Shown here one piece after another: positions 50,401-62,570 of a stretch of 64,000 bases of DNA (position 1 is its first letter; each line of letters starts with the position of its first letter). The DNA is from Diplosphaera chodatii (Eukaryota > Chlorophyta > Trebouxiophyceae > Prasiolales > Stichococcaceae). Both the position numbers and the translations under genes were made by a program. Location of the stretch: NCBI GenBank assembly GCA_032358165.1, contig JAALGY010000021.1, positions 434,001 through 498,000 on the forward strand. The letters are read 5' to 3'. The notes under the pieces are model-generated. The model made no database searches and was not told where the DNA came from. It was given only the letters and a program-made list of their open reading frames with translations.

Positions 50401-52943
50401 GTACGAGAAGGCTCGCAAGCTCAAGCAGTACATCGGCGGCATCCGGTATGCATTTTACTGACGAACCTCTGCAGAAGTCACAGCTTGACAGTTTGCATGC
50501 GTGTCTCACCAGTTCTCCATCTAGCCCTGTTACCGCCTTACACACCTGCCGTGGTGCGGCTGACCACTGCGCATACCTCACATGTGCCTGCGACCGCTGC
50601 GCAGCGCCCAGTACGAGAAGGACTGGCTGGCGAAGGACGAGCAGAAGGCGCAGATCGCGACGGCGCTGTACTTCATCGACATCCTGGCGCTGCGGGCGGG
50701 CCACGAGAAGGACGAGGAGGAGGCCGACACCGTGGGCTGCTGCAACCTCAAGGTGCCTTTGTGGCACATGTGCGTCACCGCGCTGACGCTTTCGGGGTTG
50801 CGGATCGACAGGGTTGATGGCATCGCAACCTCGGGTGCGCTTGTGTGAGTGGTGAACGGCGCAGGCATACCCCGACCATGTGGTGGACTGTTTTGGCGTA
50901 GGCGGAGAACGTGAAGTGCCTGGTGGACGATCTGAAGCCGAACACCATCGAGTTCGACTTTCTGGGTAAGGACAGCGTGCAGTACACCAAGGAGGTGGAG
51001 GTGGCCGCCGCTGTGTACCGCAACATCGGCAAGTGGACGCAGAAGACCGTCCGCGGCAAACGTGAGTTATGCGCTGCCGATCAAGCATCTGGTGCTCCTG
51101 ACCTCCCATCAAGTGCTCCAGCTGCCGCTGCCTGGCGTGCCCTGCAGCTCCCACGCATTGCAGCGTGTGGACAACAGCGTGCCAGATCTGACAACACACC
51201 AGGCGCATAAGCCTTTCCCTCCACATTGCAGCCAAGAAGCCGGAGGACCAGCTGTTCGACTCCATCGACGCGCAGGACCTGAACAAGACGCTCAAGGACT
51301 GCATGGAGGGGCTGTCTGCCAAGGTGCCACTGCCATGCGCAGCGTGATCAGCACGCAGATGTTTACATGTGCGGTCCATGTGCATGCTGGTCCTCGCGAC
51401 GACAGCTTGCCACCCAAAACTCTGCCCGGAGTGTAGCAGCTGCACAGGGCTGCTGGCGTGCTGCGCAGGTGTTTCGTACGTACAATGCGTCCGTCACGCT
51501 GGACCGGCTGCTGACGGAGCAGGAGGAGCAGGGGGCGGAGGCGCGCGCCGAGGCAGGGGAAGCCCGCCAGAAGCTGGAGTCCCCCACCGTGGACAAGCGC
51601 AAGGCCGACTACGACCGCGCCAACAAGGAGGTGCATGGGTGTACTGCTTGGCATTGATTGCGCAGGCAGTCGCCTGCTGAGGATGGTGTGGCATTGCAAA
51701 GCAGCTCTGCCCTAAGATGCTGACAAGCTGTTGTCCTGTGCTGTTGGAGTAATTTAGCGCTCGTGTTTCTGCATGTGCGCAGGTGGCGATTCTGTGCAAT
51801 CACCAGCGTGCGGTCGGCAAGGCTCACGATTCGCAGATGGAAAAGCTGTCGACCAGGATGGCTGAGTTCAAAGAGCAGGTGATCATGGGCTGCTGGCCCT
51901 AGCATGCTCTGCAAATTGCCTGCCCTTCTTCTGAGTCTCCAACAACTCTGAGCTTCGTCACACACTGTAGCAGCGACGATAGTGTTGCATGTAGTGAGGT
52001 TGCCCTCTGGTGCAACAGTAAACAGCGAATGCTGCTCTGTTAGAAATGAAGTGGTCAACTGTGTGCTCGATGTTGCAGCTGGATGAGCTGCATGCGGATC
52101 TGAAGCTCGCCAAGGCGGGCAAGGAGAGAAAGCACCCGCAGTCTGGCAAGATGCAGAAGCTGGACCCGCATGCGTGAGTGTCAATCCTACCACCACCATG
52201 CATTACAGTCGCAGGACAAGAACGTCCGGCTGCAAGAGGCTCGGTTGGTGGATCGTGCCAAGGCAACCCAAGTCCATTTCTCAGCTACTTGTATAGCAAC
52301 TGTTGTACTTGCTGCTGCGTCTTCAGGGTGCAGATGAGGATCAGGAAGAAGAAGGATCAGATCGTCAAAGCCGAGCTGCAGGCCAAGGTGGGTATGCTCT
52401 CCAGTCGTCAGACATTGGCAGCACATCCTGCAAGTCTGACTACATGCATGGTGGCAGCGCATGCTGCACTGCACAATCTCGTGCTCATCTGCCTTTCCTG
52501 GTGATGGATGTGCAGGTCAAGGAGGACCTGAAGACAGTTGCGCTGGGCACCTCCAAGATCAACTACCTGGACCCCCGCATCTCGGTATCGTGGTGCAAGC
52601 GCAACGAGGTACATCTGCATACACGCCCCACTCTGTGTTCCCGTCCAACCGGCCCAGTTGCGCACTGATGACATGGTTTACAGTGTCCAGCATTGGTCTC
52701 ATCAAATGTGTGGAGTGTGCAGGTGCCCATGGAGAAGATCTTCAACAAGTCACTCCTGTCCAAGTTCCACTGGGCCATGGTAAGTCCTTGTCAAACAATC
52801 ATGCAGTGACACATGCAGGCCAGCTGGCATGCCACCCTCTGCATAAGTGCACAGTACATGTGCTTTATTGCACAGGATGCCGTGCATTTTATCAGCATAA
52901 TGCTGCTGTTGCGCAGGATGTTGCACCCGACTTCCGCTTCTGA
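47448..52943 (+). CDS. TOP1: DNA topoisomerase I, eukaryotic type IB
   Basis: Nuclear enzyme that nicks one strand through a 3'-phosphotyrosine and relaxes supercoils. About 20 exons; those with clear ends are 48465-48576, 48729-48890, 49043-49162, 49373-49453, 49578-49658, 49842-50006, 50150-50266, 50396-50445, 50605-50752, 50902-51061, 51232-51323, 51469-51630, 51783-51878, 52079-52173, 52327-52387, 52515-52608, 52723-52779, 52917-52943. The N-terminus is a disordered Ala/Pro-rich then Lys-rich region, as usual for TOP1. Core: [41 protein letters not shown]. All catalytic residues are present: Arg in [12 protein letters not shown], Lys in EFDFLGKDS, Arg in [11 protein letters not shown], His in ILCNHQRAV, and Tyr in [18 protein letters not shown] (about 52560). 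The linker between core and C-terminal domain is a charged helix (51500-52390). It ends [11 protein letters not shown] at 47448 is the first in-frame Met I find; the join near 48130-48210 is approximate. Confidence 0.95.
47849..47970 (+). repeat. 63-bp tandem duplication in the TOP1 N-terminal region
   Basis: Two adjacent near-identical 63-bp units inside exon 1. Each translates to a 21-residue unit starting AAAT and containing QPPAAKPP. Just upstream is a short (GCAGCT)n run at about 47751-47775 coding poly-Ala. This is recent expansion within a disordered tail. Confidence 0.75.
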
Positions 52944-53488
52944 CTGCGCGCTAGCCCTGTCCAGCCCAACAAGAGCCGGAGTACTTGGCGGCAAACATGT
53001 CAGCCATTGCATTACACCACTGATCACACTGTTAGCGCAGAGGCGTTGGGAAAGGTCAGGCGCTGCGTCACGCAGTCCGACCTGGGTTTGTAGCGAGTAG
53101 CGTAGTTTGTGCCAGCATATATAGCTTCGTTGTATCGCTTTGACACAGTCAACAACCCTAGTACATTTAGATAGGCAACTGACAAGGCGGGCCAGCAAAT
53201 TTAGGGACATGTGTACCCATCGTGGCCACTGCGGGCCCATCGTGGCCGGCAGTGGCTACGAGCGCATTGCTTGGCATGTCGTCGTGGCCATGAGTAATTC
53301 TGCGATAGCCAGCTATTAAAGCAAGGAATGACGAAAAAGAGCCGCATTGGACCGCTGAAAACGACACAGCGTGAAGCACAACTAACGCACAGATCGGCGG
53401 GCGGCGGCGGCCAGGCATCTGCGCTGCCTGATGGTTGCAGCAGGCGTCGCTGATGTGCACATGCCAGCAGGATGACCGAGGAACCACC

Positions 53489-53492
53489 AAAA
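53489..53492 (-). terminator. RNA polymerase III terminator of tRNA-Leu
   Basis: AAAA on the plus strand gives a TTTT run 4-8 nt past the tRNA 3' end on the minus strand, the usual Pol III stop. Confidence 0.7.
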
Positions 53493-53496
53493 GTAA

Positions 53497-53576
53497 TGTC
53501 GACTGTGAGATTTGAACTCACGCCCTTTCGGACTGGATCCTGATTCCAGCGCCTTAGACCGCTCGGCCAAATCGAC
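53497..53576 (-). tRNA. trnL-CAG: tRNA-Leu, anticodon CAG, no intron
   Basis: On the minus strand the 7-bp acceptor stem is GTCGATT paired with AGTCGAC (one G-T pair). The D arm has the GCC/GGC stem, and the anticodon stem is CTGGA/TCCAG around the 7-base loop ATCAGGA, giving anticodon CAG (reads CUG). A class II long variable arm (TCCGAAAGGGC) is typical of Leu. The T arm is GTGAG/CTCAC with loop TTCAAAT, which also forms the B box of the internal promoter. Discriminator A is at 53497. The CCA end is not encoded, as expected for a nuclear gene. Confidence 0.95.
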
Positions 53577-54067
53577 CAAGGATGACACCTGTGGGTTGGA
53601 ACCCAGGCCGCATCTGTCAAAGGTGGGTCGGGAGTCGTTATCTCAAATCGACGCACTATTTTTGCAATAATCCGCGTTTTTAGGGTTTAAGCGAAGGCAC
53701 ACGCCGTGTCCCCATCGAATGCTTGCTCCACACAGGTGCTGTACTTGGTATTTTTCAGCTAGTTCAGGTTGGCGTGCACGCGTTGGCATGCACGCAATCT
53801 ATGATGAGCATTCTGCATGGGTGCGGATGTGTAATGGCAGTGGCAACGCTGTGACATACGGTGCATGCATGACAGCCAGCACATCCGCATTGCATGACCA
53901 GTTGTGTGATGCGCAGGTGCAGCATGCCGAAGCTGCACTGGATGCAACACATCATACCGTGAAATGACTGAGTGTCAGCCCAACTGGCCCATCAGCAGCC
54001 TATGCTCTTACTCAGAACAGTATGCCGACATCCCGGACATCCCGGACCCAGCACCACCACAGCAACG

Positions 54068-57000
54068 TCACGCCATAGCGGCGACCTCGCTGTTGGCCAG
54101 CAACTTGCTCTGCTCGGCAGCCAGCTCCGTGTGCCGTGCCAGCGCTGCTGGCAGCTGCTGCTTCAGGGCCGCCAGGCCCGGCACGGTGGCGGGAGCCGCC
54201 GCAATACGGCCGGTCAGGTCCCTGAGCAATGCCGGCGGGAACCAGGCTGCGCCCGAACGCTGCCGCTCCACATCTGTCAACTGCAGCATTGCCCGGGCGA
54301 GGAAGCTGTCATGAGTGTGCGCATCACATCGACGGCGACTGCTCTGCTACACGCTGCAGACGAATCCTTGACTGTCAAGCATTCCTTTCAGGAGGACGGC
54401 TGTACAATGTCCCAAAACCGGTGGATCATTGCCATGCCCCACCTGGCAGTCCCAAGCGTGCAGGAAGCACAGTGCGAAGCGAGCGGCGTCGGGCAGGCGG
54501 TCGTGCCTCAGCAGCAGGCGCAGCGCTGCTGCGGGGTCGGGCCCGCTGCCCGCCATGCCTTGTCCCGCTGCTGCCTGAGCCTGTGGGCAACACCAGCAGG
54601 CCTCGGCATCCACCCGTCGGCACTGCACCATGGAACTGCCAACCCTGCCGTGAGTCGCGCACGCGGTAGCTGTCGCAACACAGCCTGCACACGTGCGACC
54701 ACTGCGCAGGACGGCGGTGCACCTCGAAGGAGCGCAGCAGCCAGGGCGGCGGCCGGGCGCTGCGGTCCGCTGCGAGCGCAGCGCGCAGTGCTGCGGTGTG
54801 CAGCCGCCAGCCGTGCTGCGGGCCGTCTGCGTCTGCAACGAAGCGCGCCACCCGCTGCCAGGCTGCTGTGGTGTCAGGGCCTGCCACGACCAGATATGCA
54901 CAGCAATCATTGGAGTAGATTGAGACTCCCTGAAGCCGATTGGACGTCCAGCGCCAGGTGCGGTGTTGAACCAGCTGCGTGCACAGTATTCTGATGCCAG
55001 AGGTCTGCAGGTGCACACCTGCAGAGTGCTGGACCTGCATGCGTGTGGCGTGTGTTGCAAGGTGCGCCGCCACGGCTTGCAGTGCTGATGTCAGTTCGCC
55101 ACCCTGTAGCACAGCTGCCGCCAAAACCAGTGCAGCCTCCACTTGGTCTGCGGTCATTACACGGTTGCGGTTCACTGGCCTGCTGATGACCTGCTCATGC
55201 AGGCAGGCCTGCTTGGACATGGTGAGCACCCACAGGCGGGGCAAGCATTGCCAACCGCATACTCTACACTATGTGACGTCAACATCTGGACGAAACACAC
55301 TGAGCAGCGGGCCCCACACCTGCTGTCAGGAGCTGCTGCAGCACGCCCGCAGCATCGCCCGCCGGCGGCGCCGTGGGCCCCGGCCCCGCCGCCCCCGCCA
55401 CCGCAGCGCGCGCCTGCACCACCACCACCCAGCGCCGCGTCGACACACCAGCCTGCAACCCGGGACAAGCTGACAGCAACAGGCATCTGCAGCGCAGCCG
55501 GATGAGCATTGGCGCCGCTCACCGCCGCCAGCGCCGCCTCGGCCCGCAGGTCTGCCAGCGACAGCACCCGCCTGGGCTCGCCGCTGACGCTCCAGGCCGC
55601 AGCAGCCGCGGCGGGGTCTGCCAGCACGCTGCGCTGCCCCGGCTGCTGCTGCTGCTGGTCCGCGGGGTCGGACGCCCCGCCGGCATCCTGCTGATCTGGC
55701 ATCGCCTCGTCGCCGCCGTCCCAGTCGTTGGCGGACGGCGGCGGCGGCGGAGTGGCGGCGCCGAACAGGGGCCCTGTGCTGGCTGCGGGTGCAGGCGGGG
55801 CCGGGTCCAGCACCCAGGCCTGGTCCGGCGCAACGCACGCCAGCGCATTTGCTGCCGTTGCTGCAGTCGCAAGACCGCATGTTATTTGGGACAGCAAACA
55901 AGTTCCGTGAGCAGCGCAAACACATCCATGGCACTGCATGCTGCATGATACCTCTCGCCTGCATGTCCCCTGGATGACTCTTGCATTGCGAACACAGTTT
56001 CACTCGTGGCGTTCAGAATTGCGCAAGCTGCAGGTGCGCACCCAGTGCGACCTCGATGTCGTGCAGTGTGTCGGCATCGGCGGGGTTGCCCGCCTGCAGG
56101 CGACGCGCCCAGGCCAACATGGCGCCGGCCGCCGCCGCATGCGCGCCCCGCTGCCACAAACACCACACGACGCTTGCTGTGCAAGCCGGGGGTGGAACAT
56201 GCAGTGTTCTCCTGGCTGGCAGCTGCTAGCCAGCAGCTGCAAGCGATACATACGTTGTGTGCCATGTTATTGGAATTATGGGCGCAGCTACCTGCGAGTG
56301 CAGCGCATACAGCAGGTGGTAGGGGCGCTCCGGCGACCGGGCGTCGAGGCGCGCCGCCCGCCGCTGCAGCACAGCCGTCGCCTCCGCCAGCAGCGAGGTG
56401 CGCGCCTCCCTGCGCAGCCCGGCCGCCCCCATCAGCAGGAGCAGCACACACAACGTCCGCATTGGCGGGTGCCCTGCCACAGAGGCCAACCTGCAGTTGT
56501 GCGCGGCTATGTACAGGTCAACAGTGGCACAGACTGCCCGACTGGAAAACTGCGCAGCATCCCGCTGCGGCCCGCGTGCGGTGCCGGCCCACCTGCCGTC
56601 GCGGTCGAGGGTGAGGGCGCCGGCGAGGGGCAGCGCCAGCAGGCGGGCGTGCTCCCGCCGCGCCGCCATCGCCGCCAGCAGCCGGGTGAGCCCCTCCGCC
56701 ACGCGCCGCGGCTCCGGATTCGATATCGCCGCGGCGTACGCCTCCTGCAGGCGATGGCAGGGTCGATGTGGGAGGCGTGATCGAAAGGTGTACCATGCAC
56801 CATCGTTCCATCACTGACTACCTGGGGCCGCCAACAGCTGAACATCCAGCTGTGCACAGATGGTCACATGGCAACCAGCCTGACAGCATGACAGGTGCAG
56901 TGACAGAAGCACGTGTCCCTCGCGGTTCAGCGCCCGATCGCACCTCGTAGGCGCCGCCCTGCAGCGCGTACTCGAACAGGTTGGCCCACAGGCGGCCCTC

Positions 57001-60000
57001 GCGGCGGGGGCCCTCCCCGGGGTGCGCCCCGCCCCCCTGCAGCGCCGCGTCCACGTGCTGCACCGCGGCGGCGGCGAAGGCGGCGGCGGCCGCCGGCTGC
57101 CCCGCCCGCTCCAGCCGCCCCATCATCGCCTCACAGTACTGCAGCTCCAGCGCCTGCCCCGGCGCCAGGGCACACCGCGTCAGCCGGTATCAGCACTTCT
57201 ACCGCGTGAAAGGCAAGGTCCCACTGCTTGAGCGGGTGCAGCTGCCATCAACTTCCAGCCGTGTGACTGGTCACATGCCTGCCGTCGGCACCACCAGGGA
57301 GGTCGAGAAACAACTCGTCCTTCTGCAAAACTGCACTCTGCCAGGCGGCGCCATGGTGATGCCGCAGCCTGCCACCAGAGTTGCCAGTGCAAGCCATCAC
57401 ATGTGTTGTGCCGACGCAGTCGCGTCCAGGCAGGAGAGAAGTGAGTGTGGGTGCAGGAAGTCACCGCTGGGCCTTCCTGGGGCACGAGCCCGAGGGTGTC
57501 GCGCTGCAGCTGCGCCAGCAGCTGCCGGCACAGAGCCACGCCCGCATCGCCGCTGTCTGCTTCTGGGCTGAACGCTGTCGCTGCTGCAAACAGCGATGGC
57601 AGCGCCTCAGTGGCAGCTGTGGTCCCGGCGCCCTGCTGCGAGCTCGGCTGCCTCAAACTGTCCACCAGAGCCAGGCCCTGCAAGCACAGTGTATGGTTGA
57701 TGCAGCTGAACTGACGAGGTGGAGATGAATGCGAGGGGTGATACAGCTGGGCAGAAGAATTGGGCTGCTCCCCATGCGCCAGGGCTGACGAGTGCACATC
57801 AGCAGAACTGTACCTGCAGCAGCTGCAGGGCTGGGTCGGCGGCCAGGGGCCCCGCCAACCGCAGCAGGCCCTGCAGCAGCGTCGCCTGGCGGGCCCGCAG
57901 CAGCGCGGTGCCAAGGGCGTGCAGCTGCTGCCGCACCTGCGCAGCCCGCGGGTCGAGCATCAGGTGCATCCAGTGTGATGACATTTCTGGCGATGGCCTC
58001 CCACTGGGATAGCTGCAGACACGGTGAGGATGCAGGCAGCTGGCCGCATCGTGTACCGTTTCCAGGCCGCTGGGCGCATGCCCATTGCCTGCGGCATCCC
58101 GGCCACCTGGGGACCGCAGCAGCGCAGCAAAGCGCCTGCCCCAGGGCTCCAGCCCATTCTCAAGCGTCACGTCTGCAAGCAGCGTTATATGTCAACAACA
58201 CCAACTAATGTTGGACCTCAGCAGACCAGGCACACTGCCAAGGTTTGCCCAGATTGCATAGGGCAAGACGCAGCCTATGACAATGCCAACAAGAGAGGCA
58301 ATGCCCACCTCCATACTGGCGGGCGAGCGCCGGCAGCAGGAGGTGCGCCACAGTGGCGTCCGTGGCTCTGGCTTGATCGCCTTGGCTGCTGCTGCTGCCT
58401 GTCTGCTGCGGGGGTGCTGGTGCGAGGCGGGGCCGTGGGTCGCCGCCCGCAGCCACCAGCTGCAGCTTGCCAATCAGCGCAGCGGGGTCGTGCCGCGAAG
58501 AGGACGCGCCGGCTGACGCAGCCAGCGGCGTGCTGGCCGCCCAGTAGGCAATGGCAGCACTGAGCAGGGCTGCCGCTGCCTGTGCAGCCAATGAGCCCGC
58601 TGTTCAGAGGTGGGCCATGTTCGCGCGTGGTGCTGCAGTTCACCTTGTTGTACCACGACCGAACTTGCACACCAGCTGGAGCGCATGCTGCTGCTGGATG
58701 TGCCATCAGTGAGCACTCGCTGTGAGTTGTGCATGTACCTGCGGTTGCAGCTCCTGCTGGAGTGCGGATGCCTGCTGTGGAGACAGGGTCCAACCAGCTG
58801 CCCCGCGCTTGTCGGCCAGGAAGCTCAGCAGCACTGCCACCTGCAGCCAGATGTCATGCTGACGTGTTATCGTATGCTGCGGCAGCAGCCCGCAACTGTA
58901 ACAGCATCGAATGGCGCCCATGCAGACAGGCACACCTGAAGCAGCTTCAGCGCAGCGCTTCGAGCATCCTGCCCAGCCGCAGCCACCAGCGCGTCTCCCA
59001 CTAGCTTTGGCACACCGTCCGCACACTGCTGCCTGCCTGCGGCTCGTTGCTCTGCAGCTGGGTCCGCGGCCGCAGCCGCAGCGGCTGACGCGGCGCTCGT
59101 GCCGGCGACGTGGGCGATGTAGGCGCGGAACGAGGCCACGGGGTCCTGCAGGGGGGACAGCAGCGTGCGCAGCTGCGCGACCCACCGCCGCCGCCGCGCC
59201 CGCCACGCCGACTGCGCGGCCGCCTGCTCGCTGCTGACGGGCCTGCAGAGCGGCTCCAGCACGCTCAGCGGTGGGCGGCGCGGCGAAGGGAAGAGCCAAA
59301 GGTGCTTGCATGTTGCACCATACCATTGCTGGGCAGGGTGGGAGCGCACCCCCAGCTGGCTGCGTCTGGCGGCATGCCCGCGGACGCCAGCGCCTCTGCC
59401 AGCGCGGGCAGCAACGCCGCCAGCACGTCCACGCCGGACAGCACCGCGCCCAGCGACAGCTCCAGCGGCAGGGCGCCCAGCAGCCGGCCCACGCCGCCTG
59501 ACACAGCACTCTGGCTCAGTGCATGCGAGCGCCAGGTGTGGTGCCTGGCACTCCACGAGCAGACGCGGGACCACAGGCAGCTCACCCGCGGCCGACTCGA
59601 TGTGCGCAAGGTGGGCCTGTTGCGGCGGCTCAGCAGCGAGCGAGACCGGCCGCAGCAGGCCCAGGCGGCCGCCTCGTCGGACCAGAGCAAAGTCGCTGCC
59701 GCAGAGAGGTGCAGCCAGCCCGGCGGCAGCATGCGCGGCCCGCCAGCTCTGAGCGTAGGCGTCTGCAAAGGCACGTGCTGCTGAGAGGCCACCTGCACGA
59801 TCACACACACCAGGGCGACATGAAAGCGCTGTGCACACGCTCCCGTTATTGAACATCCATCTCGATCATGAGTGTTGTTTTAGCTGACGTAGAGCTCCAC
59901 TCAAGTCATCTACCTGCTGAACTGCCTGCGGCAGCGGCCTCCAAAGCGTGCACAACGCGGCTCTGGACGGTTGCTGCATCTGCTGCTTGCAGCTCCTGTA

Positions 60001-61887
60001 CAGCGGCCTGCACAGCCACCACTTGCTCTAAGTCGGACCTGTAGCCCTGGGCGGACATCGGCTGGGCAGGCAACAGTGTTGCATGCTATGACCGTGCACA
60101 ACCCGCCTGCTGGCCGATCTGCTGCAGGGCGGCCGCAAGGCTGCTGGCGCACTGCACCGCGGGCACAGCCACAAGCCGCGCCAACTGCGCTGCACCCAGC
60201 AATGGGCCATCAGCGTCGCGCCGCTGTACCTGACTCTGCACCGCTGTCCAGATGCCATCCTGCAGCACAGAGGCGTCACGCGTCAGCCTGGACACATCTG
60301 CCACTGGGCCAGATCACGGTCGAAGACCAATCAGCAGATCGACACCTGAAATGTACCCACTGGAAGTCTGCTTAGTACACTGTTCAACCTGCATGCATAT
60401 GCAGGACTATGCGTGTTGTAACAGTGTCTTGCCTGCATGTGCACATCGTCTCCTGTGGTGCCCAGGCTGCCAATGTCGTCACTGAGCAGTGCCGCACATG
60501 GTGGACAGCTCTGCGGCTGTGCGGCGTGCAGCGCATCGTGGGTCAGGACCCATGCCTGTGGTTGCACATCGCCGCTGCCCGCCACGATGAGAAGGTCCTT
60601 GGTCTCGGTTGCCGGGCCCTGCGTATTTGTAGTGTCACAACAACTTCTCACAACCCAAGGTACTGTCCAGGCCACACATGAGTCATGCGCATGTGCGACA
60701 CATGCTGTACTTTGTGCCATCGTGGCACCTGCTGCACATCGTGTACCTGCAGGGTGGCGGCATGCTGCATGCCTGCCGAGCGCCCCTCAAAGTGCACCGT
60801 GAACACGTCAACGGCTGACGCCGGCGCATCATCACCGCTGCGCTGCAGCTGCACTGCCAGCAGCACCTGGCGCATCGTGCCTGTTGCTGCAAGCCGCAGC
60901 CGCACTGGAGCCATTGAGGTGTATGAGTCGCCGTTGGGCGACAGTGACGCCAGGCTTGGGACAGTAGCTGTTGGCACCGCTGCCTGCACACCAGAATCCG
61001 TGACGGTTGTACCCTGGTGCATGCAGGCATGCAAGTCAACAGCATGGCATGCATGTGACACATACAGGCTACCCCACCTTGGTGTCCCAGAAGCGCAGCG
61101 AGGCGTCTGCATACAGCGCTGCTAGCATGTGCGGGCCCAGGAATGGCGCAGGCGCAAGGTCCACAATTGCTGGCTGCGTAGAGCTGCCCCAGAAGGCGCG
61201 TCCCAGCCGGGTAACGAGACCGTCCGATGCTGGCGCCAGTTGTATGGCAGCATGGGCTGGCAGGTCTGATGTGAAGCAGGCCAGCGGCACGCAGGCAATG
61301 GCGCCGGAACTCCCGCCAATGCATACAGCACCGGCGACGGCTGCCAAGCTGGTCGGCCTGCCGACACTGGTGGCAAGTGGGAATGCAGTGGATCCGATGG
61401 CTGACACATTGGCAGCTGCAAGCGACTGCAGCAGCGGACCACCTGCCTGCCAGTCGCGTCGCTGCAGCCGCAGGCTGTGCAGCGCTGCATCTGCTGTCGC
61501 CACGTACAGCACTGCGGATGCATCATCTGACCAGGCAGCCGCAGCCGGAAGTAGTGGCGCTGCAAACGTCAGGCGCACGGCAGCTGGGGGCTCAGATCCT
61601 GCCAGACTCCACTCGTGCAGGGTCAGGCTCCTGCTGTCTGCCGCACTGATGGCCCAGCTGATGCCGTGATCCCCCTCTGCCGCATCATCGCTGCGTGTGC
61701 TCAGCTGCCAATGACACAGAGTGCCGCCCCGATCCTCGGGTGACGGCCAGTCCGATGATTCAGACTGGACATCAGGCGGTGCTGCAACCGCGATCTCGTC
61801 CGATGGTGAGGCCGATGCATACGGCACCTCAATCCAGCGATTTCGGGCAGTGACTGTGCCAGCGGTGTGATCCGCTACGTCGCCCAT
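54068..61887 (-). CDS. NUP160: nucleoporin NUP160 (Y-complex / NUP107-160 scaffold)
   Basis: Structural nuclear-pore protein: N-terminal beta-propeller followed by an alpha-solenoid. Exon 1 (61887-61078, 270 aa) starts MGDVADHTAGTV and contains RNRWIEVPYASA, VLYVATADAALHSL, VCIGGSSGAIACVPL, and RAFWGSSTQPAIVDL...LYADASLRFWDTK, the blade pattern of Nup160/Nup120. The C-terminal half keeps family landmarks RPPPWLLRSFE (about 54740) and DPAAALRLLLRHDRLPDAARF (about 54550-54480), compare plant LPxWLVxSF...LLRLYLRYDLL. It ends LANSEVAAMA with the stop at 54068. Other coding blocks: about 61000-60750, 60610-60430, 60300-60110, 59810-59530, 59440-59100, 58960-58720, 58590-58320, 57960-57815, 57690-57440, 57170-56943, 56745-56590, 56490-56290, 56150-56030, 55865-55490, 55165-55010, 54880-54725, 54305-54068. 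Total about 1,400 aa. Several blocks are extremely Ala- and G+C-rich, so some exon ends are approximate. Confidence 0.85.
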
Positions 61888-62570
61888 CTCGCTTGGATCA
61901 GCAATCAGTGATCACACATATCGTGCTGCACCATGCAGGCCAGCAATTTGCAAGCCATGCCAATGCAGAGATCCAACTGTGCAGGCAGCTCCCAAACTAC
62001 ACAGGCGTATCATTTATAACATCGGCCCAACTTGTGGCATGTAGGATACAAGCTTTCAACTAATTGACCATATATAGCACATTGCTGTTGTTGCGCACAA
62101 ATTGTGGCACTGTACACCTGTGACCGCGGCAGGCGTACACCAGCGTTCGATCAATCTCGTGTGATACTGTCTCGGTCCACTGGCGGAGGTGCCTGTTCCT
62201 CCCGTGGTCTGACGCACTACAGCGGCAGCGTGTTGCTGTCAGAAGGAAATCGAGGCTTGCAGCGCTGCTGGCAATGCCATGCAGCTGGCAAAGTGGGAAC
62301 CAGCTTCAGTACTGATCTAGGTATGCCTCTGCGCCACTTGCTCATATCGCAGTGCAGCACGCCAGCAGAGCGTGACCCAAATCAACTTGCTCACTGGTAT
62401 TGCTGTTGCGTTGTGTCGTTCAATTGCTCATGATGGCAGCTGTGCATACAAAGCAGTCCGCTTGCATTGCCGCAGGAACGCCACAGGGTCAGGTATCCAG
62501 CTGAGACGCAAACGCCCCTCAGAACGGCCGCGGCTGCCTAGAGCGGCGCTCGTCGGGTGCAGCGGCAGCC
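61888..62570. promoter_or_regulatory. divergent intergenic region (NUP160 / V-ATPase D)
   Basis: 683 bp between start codons pointing away from each other; it carries both promoters. A TATATAG stretch is near 62070. No gene was seen inside. Confidence 0.45.

Larger units (their letters stand above)
52944..54067. other. convergent 3' region (TOP1 / NUP160) containing a tRNA gene
   Basis: 1,124 bp between facing stop codons. Apart from the tRNA at 53497-53576 I see no gene. A 12-bp direct repeat CCCATCGTGGCC occurs near 53217 and again near 53237. TGTAA on the plus strand is at about 53830, far from TOP1. No clear minus-strand signal for NUP160 was seen. Confidence 0.5.

Noticed and set aside
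55300..59900. Ala/Arg/Gly-rich plus-strand ORFs opposite NUP160
   Set aside because: Extreme G+C content keeps several frames open. Only the minus strand shows NUP160 landmarks and consistent donors and acceptors.
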